Of a DNA stretch of 64,000 nucleotides, positions 22,074 to 34,553 are shown piece by piece (position 1 is the first letter of the stretch; the number at the start of each line of letters is the position of its first letter). The DNA lies in contig NW_022145549.1 of NCBI RefSeq assembly GCF_000002235.5, forward strand, positions 1,180,501 to 1,244,500, read 5' to 3'. The position numbers and the translations under genes were made by a program. This DNA is from Strongylocentrotus purpuratus (lineage: Eukaryota > Echinodermata > Echinoidea > Camarodonta > Strongylocentrotidae). The notes under the pieces were generated by a model. That model did no database searches. It saw only the letters and a list, made by a program, of their open reading frames with translations, and was not told where the DNA came from.

Positions 22074-22239
22074 ATGTCAGGAAATAATAACTACGCCGTG
22101 GTGATCAATTTCTACGAGAAGGTCGACCCGCCTCCGACGTTTCCGACCTTCGTAGATGGATGGCATAACCTGGGAAAGTTCGTCAAAAAGCTAGACTATT
22201 TCGTGGCAACACAGCTACATAGCAATGTGGATCCGAATG
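22074..22239 (+). CDS. ABM-like protein gene, exon 1
   Basis: Start codon in ATCATGT context, 55 codons plus 1 nt (phase 1), donor GTAAAT. It encodes YAVVINFYEKVDPPPTFPTF, then VDGWHNLGKFVKK, then LHSNVDPNGK across the junction. The pattern matches antibiotic biosynthesis monooxygenase (ABM) domains: a first strand rich in V/I/N/F/E, a helix with W and L, then a strand ending LHxSxDPxG. These are ferredoxin-like dimeric alpha+beta barrels. The whole protein is 239 residues across four exons (166 + 141 + 92 + 321 nt, all in phase). Substrate unknown; no signal peptide, so probably cytosolic. Confidence 0.85.
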
Positions 22240-22429
22240 GTAAATTAAGATATTTTACTTCTTCCTTTTCTGTCTTGTTTTATAAAAATTCATGTTGTTT
22301 CTATTAACACTGCAATACTGAACAAATTATTATAATTATCGGATGTTGCCTAGATAATGGTTCTCCTTTTAACGATTCACCGTCATCATCATCGGTTTGG
22401 TTATCTCATTCATTTATTCAGGTCACGAG

Positions 22430-22500
22430 CAATTGACTTTCAAGCAGGAGGTCGGGTGTTCGAATCCATGCACATCACCAGCGCATAGGCCCCCTCATGC
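22430..22500 (+). mobile_element. tRNA-like SINE fragment
   Basis: GGAGGTCGGGTGTTCGAATC resembles a Pol III B box in context (compare GGAGGTCGTGGGTTCGAACC in the SINE at 48440-48738). No clear A box is found. It lies in intron 1 of the ABM-like gene. Confidence 0.4.
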
Positions 22501-22507
22501 ATTTTGC

Positions 22508-22537
22508 TGTGTCGCCCCCCCCCCCCCCTCACCCCTC

Positions 22538-22572
<35 letters not shown>
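22508..22572. repeat. Poly-C and (CT)n microsatellite
   Basis: 13 C followed by CACCCCTCAC and about 18 CT repeats. Confidence 0.95.
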
Positions 22573-22574
<2 letters not shown>

Positions 22575-23153
22575 GTCTCCCATGCACCCCTCTTTCTCTT
22601 TCCCTTTTGTCCGAAGTAAACGCCCTTTTGGTTATCGGTAGAGATAATAAAGATAATAATGATGAAGTGGAGGAGAGGGAGGGTGCTAAAGGGGCGGGGG
22701 GTCCACCTTGATATTAAGTTGGTGTTAATAGAAGCAAGAAGGTCACAGAAAAAAATCAGTGAAAGTTCGAGCTAAAAACCGATTAAAAACAGAACAATTT
22801 TGCAACTCTTTGACGTATCATGCCAGGTCCCCTCCCATTTGCCCTGTACTAAAAAACTTTGAGAACATGTTCAACCATACACTCATCCTAGATATAATTT
22901 TTCCGAAAATGTTTTTATACAACCCCTGTGTGAAACAAATATATTCAGTCGTCAATAACTAAGAAAATGATAACGTGTCACAGTGTTGCCATTTTGTGTT
23001 TCACTGATGAAGACCTTAAAAATGTATTACTTTGTAATCGGATATTTCACTAATCTGTTTCTGTTAATTTTTCTGTTTTTATTCAAACCAAAGGGTGGAA
23101 TTCCCCTTTAAGGAAAGCGGGATGGAGAGAGGAGAATATAAACAGACACAATG

Positions 23154-23331
23154 GCCCGAATTCACGAAGGAGGTTTGTCGACAAACCTTGGTTTTCGTAC
23201 GTCATATGACGCGTTTTACGCGTTTTTTACAAACCTGGTTTGTAAAGAACAAAAGGAGGTTTGGCGAAACAAAAGGAGGTTTGAGCTCAAACCTTGGTCT
23301 GAGCTCAAACCTTGCTTTGTGAATTCGGGCC
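23154..23331. mobile_element. Foldback element, family 3, copy 2
   Basis: 178 bp with termini GGCCCGAATTCAC and GTGAATTCGGGCC. The interior has several AGGTTTG/CAAACCT inversions (GTCGACAAACC, GAGCTCAAACCTT). It is a longer relative of the 53-bp hairpin at 9287-9339, flanked by AAT on both sides. Frames across it are artefacts. Confidence 0.8.
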
Positions 23332-23785
23332 AATATGTGCAAATAATGTGGTAGGCAACATTCAGATATAAAGCGTCTGTGATCATATCGGTCGCATGCA
23401 TGGAGTGAACTTTAGGTGAAATGTGATAGACCTTCATCCTCACTCACATAATTATATCCTGTGTAGTTCCGATAACATTTAATTTCAATTCCTGCGGATA
23501 AGATATCAAGCTTTCAATGGCTTGCACATACTGATAATTGTTAATTGATTGTCCGTAAATATGCACTATAAAGCAGACAAAGTTGTAGGTAACTGCTATA
23601 TAAAACTTGTTGATATAGCAAAGATTATGAATGATATTTGGATTGTGAATACATTTCTCATTCCCCCTCCTTATCTCCCCCCTGTGCCCCTTCCTTACAG
23701 TCTAATCTCCATTCATTGTCTTTAGTTTCTCCTTCTCTTTTTTTCTTATCCAATAATCTTTGCTCTCTCTTCTCCTCCTCCTCCC

Positions 23786-23835
23786 CCCCCCCCCACCTCC
23801 CCTCCCACTCTCTCTCTCTCTCTCTCTCTCTCCTC
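23786..23835. repeat. Poly-C and (CT)n microsatellite
   Basis: Homopolymer C followed by about 12 CT repeats. Confidence 0.9.
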
Positions 23836-23929
23836 CTCGTTTCTTTCTTCTCTTCATCCTCCTCGCTCTTCTCTACACCTTCTCACTGTTTTATCCAAAC
23901 GATTATGTTTAAAAAAAAGTATAACTAAG

Positions 23930-25480
23930 TCAACTCACTAACTTGTTGCAAACAATTTTCAGTTAATTGTTTTTCTTTAATTTATTGAAAAGAACATGAA
24001 CTTGGAGGAAGATGGCAGGCGTATATCAAATGCTTCGACTTGAGTAAATAATTGACATAATTTTCTTCGAATACAAAGGTCTCGTATTTAAAGTTACCCC
24101 GAGCATACAGAATGATATCATGGTAAATATGCATGAAATTTAATTAAAATAGTATCTCATAAAAGCTCGAATGATTTAGAGAGAGAGAACATTGCACTAT
24201 TTTGAGTTATCGTGATAAGTGGTACAGTTTGACAAAGCATTTGTACCTACCCCGTGGCAGTTTACAGGAAGATGGATGGCGCGGCGATATAATAAATGAA
24301 CTCTTTTGATAAAAGATGAAAGCTTGAAGTACGCTCACCCGGCAAATTGGCTCGCTAATCGCTATTGCCCCTTATTTTTTTCAAAGTTGATCTTTAAACT
24401 AGACTAAGTTGATGGGTAAACTAATGTTCTTTTGAAATGATTTTCTCCCTCCTTCCTTTCTCCTCTTTCTATCTCTCTGCCCCTGTCCACGTCTGAAATT
24501 ATGCCTGTTTCCCTTTACTCGCCCCTCGCTCTCACGCTTCTTTTGTCAGCACTGCGTATGTGTATTCGAAATCCGTGTTAAGGTCCGTTCAAATATTAGG
24601 CGGCACTTTTCAGGCTCTTTCGAAATGTTGTGATAAAAATTTACATAACGTCAAAAAAAAACATTCAAAAACTGTTGAATAAATACTTATTCTATTAAAA
24701 ATACAAGGGTTTTAGAATTTTTACGAAATCGTGAAAAATGAATTATTATCAATTCGAATATACAAATTATTCAAACAAAAAACATTACTCACACTCAGTT
24801 TTTTTCTTCAGCGGAGATAGTGTGCTTTAAATCTACTGGGAAAATACGAAATGTTATTTTATTTTACTCCCAAAATCGGCGACAGGTTTATTGGAGGTAT
24901 GATGGGGGGGGGGGTTGTGCCTCCGGACGATTAAAACGAACCAAACCGCCGTAGAGGACATCACCCGTAACATTTACCATTGGATTTAACGAAAAGTATG
25001 CATCTATTAGCACAAGCATCATACATATTCTTATCTTGTCTACTAGAAAACAACATTTGTCAACTTTATTTAAAGTCATGGTACCCTTATTAGTGATAAA
25101 AAGTTTCGCATCACCCCAATCTCGAAATCATCATAGAAGATCATTTTGCGTCATTCTGGTACGGGCCAAGTGCCATGTACACACGCACAGACAGATTAGT
25201 TTTATCCATTTTGTGAGTGAGCGAAGCGAACGAGCAAAAAAAAAATTGATATGGTTTAAATATTGTGTTTTGTATTAAAAACACACTAGATAAGAAGTAT
25301 CATTCGCTGCCAAATACATGAATACAAAAGGAATATCCATTCGGTCATCTCCACAAACGAATATTAGGATATTCGAGCGTCGTGTTGTTTAAACATTATC
25401 TCGTTTCTACATGTACGTGTAGCGGGCGAGCGAAGGGAACGTGTGAGGTGAAAAGTTATTTAAATATTGAAAGTATAAGA
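23930..25480. other. Intronic stretch without recognised features
   Basis: AT-rich intron 1 sequence of the ABM-like gene. Only a G-run (24904-24915) and scattered GAGCGAAGCGAACGAGC-like repeat fragments (near 25217 and 25428) stand out. Confidence 0.4.
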
Positions 25481-25483
25481 TAT

Positions 25484-25601
25484 ATTCGGGCACCTCGCTG
25501 CCCGAATATGAAGGTATTTGGGTCCATCGCTGTCAAATAGGGTGATATTCGGGGACCTTGTTGCCCAAATATGGAGGTATTCAGGCATTTCGCTGCCTGA
25601 A
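25484..25601. repeat. Four tandem hairpin units (about 32-bp period)
   Basis: Units such as TTCGGGCAcctcgcTGCCCGAA and TTCAGGCAtttcgcTGCCTGAA repeat about every 32 bp, each capable of an 8-bp stem around CCTCGC/TTTCGC. The first and last units differ by paired substitutions that keep the stem. Confidence 0.75.
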
Positions 25602-25886
25602 ATAATCTTGATTATAAATATTGCGAGCGATGAAGAAAAACACTTTCCTACCTTGTCTTTAAAATGTTATTTCCTCATGAAAATACAAAGTGATTCTGTT
25701 TTCATTAAATTGAGGTTATCCAAATCTTTTTCATATAACTGAATTGTTCTCGCAGCACCCCTACAGACGTCTTGCGGCACCCTAGCCTTTTGACAAGGCC
25801 TCGTTGACTCTGGCTAAGCGGCTGAGATGAGTCTAGATACCCGGAGTGAACGCGCGACCGAATGACGAATTCGCACTGGCGTTCAT

Positions 25887-26240
25887 TCAGGTTTTCGCGA
25901 TTAGTCTCTTTTTAGTCGCTCGGCGTCTATCAGGCATGTGGCCTTGTTTAAAGGCTAGCGGCACCCCTGTTGAAATATCCGCTAGGATAAGGTGATAGCC
26001 TCGATTATTTCCATTTCTCAAACATCTGATGATTTGAGAGCTATTCAAGACCTTGAAATGCGACATCGAAACTCGTTTCAAGAAATTCTCTTTTTCCTTC
26101 TTCCTCGACCATGTCAACGCACTAGAGCACATACATCGTGCTATGCATAGTACAATACTAAACAAATATCCCGCAGGGCTGGAATCTGTAAACTTATCTT
26201 TCAGACGAGCATAGAGAAAAACATGAGGAAACATTTCCAA
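25887..26240 (-). other. Unrecognised 117-codon open frame
   Basis: An ATG-initiated frame (QIIRCLRNGNNRGYHLIL and others) of ordinary composition in intron 1 of the ABM-like gene, antisense to it, next to a minisatellite. No domain or splice partner recognised. Probably chance. Confidence 0.12.
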
Positions 26241-26250
26241 GTTCGATGTA

Positions 26251-26400
26251 CTGAGATCAAGGGGCGTATAGCGAACATACTGAGATCAAGGGGCGTATAG
26301 CGAACATACTGAGATCAAGGGGCGTATAGCGAACATATTGAGATCAAGGGGCGTATAGCGAACATATTGAGATCAAGGGGCGTATAGCGAACATACCGAG
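26251..26400. repeat. 29-bp minisatellite, about 5.2 copies
   Basis: Nearly perfect tandem units containing GATCAAGGGGCGTATAGCGA. The later units carry ATATTG instead of ATACTG, showing two sub-variants. Confidence 0.95.
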
Positions 26401-27124
26401 TCATGGAAAGGGGATTGAACAACAGCCATGGAGCCAAGATGCAATTTGAAATGATAGATAAAAAAAATTAAATGGGAGGGCCTTATATTTCTTTTTTCTT
26501 TGCCCACAAGGCTGTAAAAAAAGGCCCTAGACCCTGAATTTTGCCGAAAGCCCTGGAAGATTTGCGGTCGGCCTTTTCGACTTGACGAGTTCCTATACCC
26601 TGACTTGCTTGGGGTCTTGACTAAAAAATGGTATCTTTGATTTTTATTTTGACGGCAATAATAAGTTCGATGTCCCCCAAATTTCGTTTAGCCTAAGGTT
26701 CACGACAGACTGGCCCCTTTACTTGATGTAACAACATTTTTAGAACAAAGGTCCATAATTTCATGTTATTTTTGCTATTTTTTGTTCAGTGAAACTTACA
26801 AAGCTCTCTCGTATATGACAGTCATGTGATCTAAATATAAATTAGAAAACTAACATTCGGAATATGGAGCCCCCATCACGGGCGTATTCATCATTTGATA
26901 AACGGGTAGGAAATGTATACATCGAGGGGTGGTAATGTACATGTACTTGGGCAGCCCCAAATTTGTCAGACTTATATATAAAATCCCAAATGAAAAGGAA
27001 TATAAGCAACCTGAATGAAGCGATGTACTGCAGATATTATAAGTTGTATAGGATACTGCGACCAAGAAGCTGAAACTAGTACCAGACTGCCAGTTAACGG
27101 TTTTTCGATTTCTATTTGAAGTAG

Positions 27125-27500
27125 TTAAAGGTAAAGACCAGTTATGGTCATGCGATTGCATTGTGAAAGAAACGTTGTGGAATCGATCAGAAAAGGTTGA
27201 TCATCTAGCATCTAGCATCTGCAAGGTTCTGGAATCATCAAAATGATAAGAAATTTGGCCCATTCTTCGTAAAGTTACAAGCACTATACACAGAAAGATG
27301 TATATGGGACTACCCTATATCTCTCACAGACCATGAGAGAAACAAATTTACCAAATATATGAATTAGTAGGCGGTTTCCCGGCAATTTTTTTATCATCAT
27401 GTATTAGTCAAAACATATTCTTTCACATGATTGGTAATGAGAGATTCCATTTCATTTTTTTGAAATTGGAAACATTTCCAATACTGGTCTTTACCTTTAA
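27125..27500. mobile_element. TTAA-flanked foldback MITE, family 4, copy 1
   Basis: Begins TTAAAGGTAAAGACCAG and ends CTGGTCTTTACCTTTAA, with TTAA at both ends. The interior shares the CATGCGATTGCATTGTGAAAG block with the 56-58 kb copies. Confidence 0.85.
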
Positions 27501-27549
27501 TATCTTGATATCTTAAGGAGTAGTACGTTTTTTAAGTCAAACACTGTCT

Positions 27550-29680
27550 AAAGCAGTGCATCGTTATAGAGCCAGAGGGGGAAGTTAGTTACGCTGTTGC
27601 CCTAGCTCCAAATAATGCGTTGCCCTCACTCCACCCCTACCTTCTAACTGAAAAAGAATCAACGCCCTTTAAGTTAAAGTATTTTCGCGTGGCACATTTA
27701 CCAGATTTTCGTCGCAGGTGGGCTTGCGCATCTCTTCCCTGAATATCAACTTTACAGATTTTAAATTCTGAGAACGATTGAGCGAGTCAAGCGAGCAGAA
27801 TTATGACTATAAAATGTTATTTCCTCATCAAAAGATAGAAATGCATTATATGTATATGAAATATTACATGTCCAGTCACCGTGATCCCTGAATTTGAGGC
27901 TCTTCCCAAAACCTCACTGTCTGAGTGTGAGGTTAACTGAGAGCTCTTTTTTTTCTTCAAATTGAATAGGGGCCTAGGAGGGGGAGGGGGTATAGAGCCC
28001 CATCGCCCCATCTTGTGCACCTATGACGACCATGAAATGACAGGTATGTGGGACTAATAGTTAGCATTGCCCTCCAGGGTTGGTAAATCCCTTTATTCGC
28101 ATTGTTGGAAGTTTTCAATGACATGCTGGAATGTAGGCGAAGCAGTGTAATAGTGCATGAGAATAGTACAATACTACTCGAGCACTTGACGTTGAACTTT
28201 TCTCTTCTTTTAACTATTTACATCTCACCTATTTTCATCTATACTTTCTTTCTCATCCTCTTATCTGCCATGGGCATTGGAACCCTTTTCAGTGTATGCG
28301 TATGTGTGTGTGTTGGGGAATCGACAGAAAGTGTAAATATATATGTTTGATGATAATTCACATTCCATCAGGAATTTTACTCATTTCCCCTACCATTGCC
28401 CCCAGATGTCTTCTTTTACAAAATATTTCCAAACAAATATGTGCAGGTACGTACAATGTCATACATTAGTCCGCGATGCTACCACATTGTCCGATTATAA
28501 TTTGATTCACTTTTAATCAATATCTTTTTTTAATATAATTGTATTTTAAAATAGATATGCACATACAATTTACAGAATTCTTTAAGAGCTGATATGTATT
28601 CAGATATCTATTTGTATTTTCAAATAGAGAATGATACTACTTTTCGTTTAATAAAATCAAAAATGCGTTCAATCAAGCGCTCTACACCAGATTAAGTTAG
28701 TCTTTGTCAAGATAATTCTCTCAAAATGGAGTAAAACGTGGTGTAATTTTCAACCCGTTTGACAGTTTTTTTATCATTCATAAGCGAAATAATTATCCAC
28801 GACTCACAAAATATCAGGAGTCGACGACCTGCATTCAAGGTGCACGTTACTTTCCATGTTTTTTTGTTTACCTCAAAACTCCCCACTCAGAGAACAGCCT
28901 CGAAATAGCTTCACATTTATTTTCTTTTTAGTCTATACCCTAATTGCGGTTTTCAAACATTTCACGTCATGACCACAGTTTCTAGAGCGATTTTCCGGTA
29001 GCGGAGGCAGTATCTTTTTGTATTGTCTGAAGAAAGAAAAAAACCGGCCCCGCATGAATGTTTTTAAATGCCCAGAGGATATTTTTAGTTAATTTCCTCT
29101 GCTCAATGTACTATGCTCTTGGCAAAATGTGCTCGCATAATGAGTGCACAGTTATGTGTAGACCAATTCACAAATGAAATTATAATCAGAGGTATATAGA
29201 GCAATCTTTCGTATTCGGTTAAGGCAGCGTAGCCAATGTTTGAATAGAATGTTAGTTTTGGTTCGCTTTGTCTTCTCTATTATGCCCCGTGGAACGTTAC
29301 ATGTGGTTATTATTAGTGCGTTCCTAGATACTTGTAAAAATTATGTAAGCAACTGGTTGCAGTAATTATTCATAATGGTGCTTTACAACAACTCTTTAAA
29401 AATGAACGGGAAAAGCTTTTTTTTACCGGGGAGAAATTTAGTAAAAAATATACAAAGAAAACCACCATGCATCTGCATAGATTTTTTCATAGACAATTAA
29501 GACCTTGAAATCAGGGTCGCCGACCTTTTAAATTGTATTATCATCATTATCTGGGGGGGGGGCTGATCCAATAGGTACCCTCTACATTTTTGGGGGAGCT
29601 CCCGTTTATTAACATGCTATTTGAACTCCCCTTTATATTTTTACCAATATCCATAGCGAGTTTATTTGTTAATGCTAGAT
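27550..29680. other. Intronic stretch, mostly unannotated
   Basis: Intron 1 of the ABM-like gene. AT-rich with isolated simple repeats. No coding or repeat structure that I can support. Confidence 0.4.
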
Positions 29681-29696
29681 CTACAACTGTTTAAAC

Positions 29697-29850
29697 AAGT
29701 ATATTCAATTTCATTTAATTTATTTCATTCTCCATAAAAACATTAAAACATACAAACATGATATACAGATAAAGATCGATAACAAGAAAAATACAAAGGG
29801 AAGGAGCAAACAAAATTTTATGGGAATGAGGGGTTATCAAAAATGGCAAT
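29697..29850 (-). mobile_element. Possible LINE 3' end
   Basis: AATTTCATTTAATTTATTTC, then CATAAAAACATTAAAACAT, resembles the minus-strand 3' end at 8336-8450. Weak. Confidence 0.3.
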
Positions 29851-29967
29851 TAGCCTTATGAACGTCAACCCCTTGAGGGTCCCTAACAGTCTAAAATGCC
29901 CCCTCCACACGCACATACTCTCACATACATGTAGCATAGAGATCGATGCCCCGCTCTGAAAGCTCTG

Positions 29968-30237
29968 AATAATAATAATAATAATAGTAATAATAATGAT
30001 AGTCATCACAATTTGGTCTTATTTACCCAAAGTAGCCACATCAGTATCAATACTGCTCTTCCTGCTGGGCCTTGCAACTATTATTACCCCAGCTATTACC
30101 AGGTACCCATTAACACCTGGGTGGAGAGTGACAAATGTGGATTGATGTGTTACCAAAGGATATTAGTCCAAGGCAGGAATTCAAACCCACAACCCTTGGA
30201 TTAACAGTCAAGTGAATGAACAACTACACCGCGAAAC
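29968..30237 (-). mobile_element. tRNA-derived SINE, copy 1 (with (TTA)n tail)
   Basis: On the minus strand a degenerate A box (GTAGTTGTTCATTC) and B box (GGGTTTGAATTCC) are followed by a body with ACCTGGTAATAGCTGGGG and a (TTA)n-type tail at 29969-30000. It matches 62020-62315 block by block (GGTACCCAT, ACACCTGGGT, GTGGATT). Confidence 0.7.
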
Positions 30238-30426
30238 CAACATGGAACTTACAAGAAAGTGAGGGGGTTCCCCAGTCTGAATAACAAAATTGAATCTATG
30301 GACATATCCTAGTCAATTTTCAGCCACACATGCCCTTTTTAATGCAAGCAATCAAGGATTGAAGGAGGCCGGTGTCTAGAGCCCTCCTTCTTGTCATCCT
30401 TAATCAATAGTGATGCCCCGAACGGC

Positions 30427-30440
30427 GTTGCTATGGCAAC
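30427..30440. promoter_or_regulatory. X-box-like palindrome (possible RFX site)
   Basis: GTTGCTATGGCAAC matches the RFX X-box palindrome GTTGCCATGGCAAC with one change. It lies 49 bp before an ATG (30489) that opens a short basic frame ending near a possible donor. It could mark an unannotated promoter or be coincidence inside the large intron. Confidence 0.35.
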
Positions 30441-30979
30441 CCACTGCCTCCCTCATCCATTTTAAATCGAGATGGGACAGAGGCAACATGAGGAGGACCC
30501 TTCGCTTAAACACGAGAGCGCAGAAACCTTATGAGCAGGTGTATGTATGGGCTGTGTATGAAAGTACATGTTTAATAAAAACTGCTTTATTAATATGTCC
30601 TCCAGAACATTATTGACCATAATATAACGAATTGAGAGAAATCAAAACTGACATTCAGACATCTCAGATATGAATGATGGTTTTCAGTTTCAATGAGATA
30701 TGATTTGTTATAATTTATAATTTATTTTATTAATATTTCAATAATCTTCTGTATAATCTTCTGTTAAAAACAATTTTGTCACAATATATTTTCGAATGTG
30801 GCTCAAACATAAGGAATATATATACCTATTTTGCTAGCAAACTTTAGTCATAAAATCATGGATTCCCCCATGACTATAGGGATCGCAGACTAAGGTACAA
30901 TTAAGAGGGGAATGGGAGGGGTGGGGTCAGAGTGAAAAGCAGGGAACAAGATAAAATAGATAATACGTCTCATCACAAA

Positions 30980-31304
30980 TCATCATCATCATCATCATCA
31001 CTATCATCAACATCATCATCATAACGATTTTCACCATCATCATCATCGTCATCACCATCAACATCATCATCATCATCATCATCATCATAACGATTTTCAC
31101 CATCATCATCATCGTCATCATCACCACCACCATCATCGTCATCTTCATCATCAACATCACCATCATCACCATCAACATCATCATCACCACCACCATCATC
31201 ATCATCATCACCATCATTGCCATCATCATCAACATCATCAACATCATCATCACCATCATCACCATCACCAACATGTCATCATCATCATTATCATCATCGT
31301 CATC

Positions 31305-31353
<49 letters not shown>

Positions 31354-31368
31354 CCATCATCATCATCG
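30980..31368. repeat. (ATC)n trinucleotide array
   Basis: About 390 bp of CAT/ATC triplets with internal AACGATTTTCACC units repeated twice (near 31022 and 31087). Poly-Met, poly-Asp and poly-His frames are artefacts. Confidence 0.95.
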
Positions 31369-31985
31369 ATATGACATAGACCTGATGAAATGTCTTCCAA
31401 AAGTCAGATTATTACCTAGCAGTCTGCAAAGGTATTCCTCTAAAGGCTTACTCATCCCATAATATGCTTCCCTTGAAATACTTAACATTGATACGAAACG
31501 TTCTTGAAGCTCAGACACATTCTCCAAGGCACTCCAAATATCCCAGCATCCTTCACCGTCCTACAGACAAAATTCAGACTCAAATCCAAGATTCTCGATT
31601 TTCCTATTTGTAAAAAGGTGGAACCGGCTCAATTTATGAACAAGTTAGTTAATAAATTTCCAACCAAATAGATTGGAAGAGAACAACAACAAACTACAAT
31701 AACAATAGCAGCAGCAGCAGCAGCAACAACAACAACAACAAAATATTCTCAACTTCTCTTGATTTTTCAATCACATTCGCAAAAAGAATCTTTTAAATGT
31801 ACTGAAAAGATATTTAAAAGAGTCCTTCAATTTTATCAATTTTTTAGCAATTTGCTCACGATTCAAAGGATAAAAGGTCACTTACTTTCTAAGATTAGTG
31901 GACAAGGCTAAGAAAATGCCAACAATGGCAATGAATTTACCTCAAAGTGTATATTTGAAGATAGAATTTTTTAAGAAGGGACTTA

Positions 31986-32138
31986 CCCCCTCTCTTCGAC
32001 GTCCCCTGGAGACACCCCTTCCCCTGCGCGAGTCGCGTGCGGTGAGGTGGAGTGTGCTTCATCGTCGAGCTCATGACTTGGAGATCATGAAATCGGAGAG
32101 GATTTTAGATTTGGATGAAAGCTTGAGGCTTTTATCTG
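31986..32138 (-). other. GC-richer exon-like segment, unproven
   Basis: A CpG-enriched block in an AT-rich intron, bounded on the minus strand by an acceptor-like TCTGGCAG and a donor GTAAGT. All frames are interrupted or too short to identify. It might be a noncoding or 5' exon of an antisense gene. Confidence 0.2.
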
Positions 32139-32781
32139 CCAGACAGTTGTATTGATTAGTGAGGTTTTTATCGCCAGACATGCAAAACTCCATTTTATTT
32201 TGTTAGCAAGCTGTATGAAGCTCGGGGGAGAACTTGACTGTTTGACCAGACAGTCTTCCTTGAAACAGTGGTCATGGAGTGAACATTAATGAATAATTTG
32301 ATGATAAGAACATTTGTTTACGAGGGATGTTATATGAACCGAGATAATTGTGTACATGTTGTAAGTGCCTACATGTATAACCAATCTTTAGAGAATGCCA
32401 ACCCTTCACAGAAAGTAATATTCTGGTTATGTATAGATCATACTATTGAAGTCGTGTTTTATTACATAAATGCAAAATGAATGAATTGTGATTATTATAT
32501 TATTTGAAGGAATTTTAGGGGCTAAATAAACTAAGCCTGTATATTCCCTTTTTAATCATTTCATTAGATTTTTTTGTTGTTGACAACAATACCCCCACAC
32601 AAGCCCTTCATATTCACTATTTAGCAGCGCAACGATTAAACATTATGCAAATATTACTCAGCATTCAGCTTGTTTAGGATATCAGTGGATCACGAAATTT
32701 ATGATACCGATAGGTTTAAATCTCAACAATATTGTAAAGGATTATATCTGATGGAGAATTAAATCCCTGGTAATCACATTA

Positions 32782-33084
32782 TTATGTATACCGTATGCAT
32801 GCATCATTATCAACAGGAACTAGATAACATCCGACCCTCTCTTTCCGCATCCTTTTGTTCTGTCGCCCCTTCGGAGGGTAAGCGTGATCCCCTTGCGGCG
32901 TGGGGACAGGAATGGAGGGGAGGGGTGTCTTACTTTCTCGTCTGACATGCAAATAATGGGAAGGTTGCGAGATCGAGGTGCTTAGAGGCGCAGACGTTTG
33001 AGTCACGGGGCGAGGAGTTATGCTAATTTTCTTTTTGTCTGGGACGATTCGAGGTGTTGAATTGATTGATTCGGGTAGATGCAT
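32782..33084 (-). other. Unrecognised 100-codon Pro/Ser/Lys-rich open frame
   Basis: Frame with SITPRPVTQTSAPLSTSISQ and a donor-like GTAAGA inside, in a GC-richer island. Nothing recognised. It might be an exon of the same hypothetical antisense gene as 31986-32138. Confidence 0.2.
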
Positions 33085-34440
33085 ATTTGGTAGTTGAATC
33101 CAACATGTGTGTAAAAATAATATTCCTTCATCATTTTAAAGGTACTATGTTCCATTCGCAGCCAACATCAAATTTTGTAGAACTTTGCAGGAATTATGAA
33201 TATGTCTCATATGTCCTATCTCAGAAATTTAAACGTTAGCAGTGTCCTAGTATTCAAATTATGCAAGGAAACCCGTTTACTTCTAGACTTCATTGTCAAT
33301 TGAGTGACTGACTGACTCCTTTTTTTTCTTCTTTGGTATTAACATACATAACATGAGATGTAAAGGTTACATGAGCATTTGTCTACATCAATAACCCACT
33401 ACTTGTAATGGCAAAAATTAAGCTGCTTGAATCTTTGTGCAGCATAAAACGTCAGACCATTCGGTACAAGGGTTTGAAAATCAGACCATAACTAAAATGG
33501 TTGCAATCACTAAAGTCGATTCGACAACTAATGGTCGATATTTTCTCAATTAAAGACATTTTCAAGCCCTTTCGTTTTGCGGGAAGTTCTAAATAAGTAT
33601 TAACTTTCAAATGCCGTTGGAATTTAACCTTTTCATTTGTTTGGCCTGCAAATGGGACATAGGACCTTCAATGAGCACCACCGAAACAACGTCTGCGTGT
33701 GCTCCTGATTAACATTATTTAAGGTGCATTATATTGGCATTATTCAAGGTATTTGACTTGAAGGATTTCAAGAAAAACTTCGATTTGATATTTGTACAGG
33801 AGTACTGACTTAGGTGCATAGGATAGTGTGTCCCCTTGCTCCCCTATGAGAAATCATGCTCCAGTCTGATCTGTCCTGGGCTCGTTGCTCTGCCTCATGT
33901 GTGGGTAACCCACATCGCACCGAACTTGGTCCTTCCATCTCGTTGCTTGGATGAGTACATGATTCTAATAATTCTACAATCGTAAATTTATTAATGATAA
34001 CAATAGTGGGTTATTAAACAGCGCTCATGTCTGTCAGACTTAACACTCCTGGCGTTCCACAATGATCAACCCGGCTTTAGCATGGCTGTCATTATGGCGC
34101 TCTAGCATTTCAAGGAACTTATTCCTGCCAGGAATATCAACACTAGAAGAATCATTGCGAGAATCTATCCATACACATGCCATGCGACACTGTTTTTGGA
34201 CCTGATTTAGGACTGTTTTTTAAGATGTATCATTTGAAAGAAAAGAACAGGAATAATGATGAGCGATTTTCTTGTTACTTCACTACTCAGAATGCAAATA
34301 ATGTGTTTGTACGTGTACATAAACGACCAATTGACAGGTCTCATTCGCTGACGCTAGCGCGGAGCCTCGAACCCAGTACCCGATTGACAGAACATGGATC
34401 TACCAATGGGACATAAATCCTCCCTTTAATAAAATATTAT
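33085..34440. other. Intronic stretch without recognised features
   Basis: AT-rich intron 1 sequence of the ABM-like gene. No coding, RNA or repeat signal I can support. Confidence 0.4.
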
Positions 34441-34447
34441 GACTTGC

Positions 34448-34553
34448 CCTACGAACAGCACGTAGTGTATGCAATTGGCATTCTGACTACTAAAATACAA
34501 TTATTCGCAATAGGTGAATGAAATCATTTGTTACGAGGCACTTCACAAAGATG
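34448..34553. repeat. Foldback arm, family 12 (left member of a wide inverted pair)
   Basis: Contains TATGCAATTGGCATTCTGAC and GGTGAATGAAATCATTTGTT. It is the inverted counterpart of 35446-35555 and matches one arm of the compact palindrome at 46349-46519. Confidence 0.75.

Noticed and set aside
30927..31462. Poly-Met/Asp and poly-His frames
   Set aside because: They are readings of the (ATC)n array.
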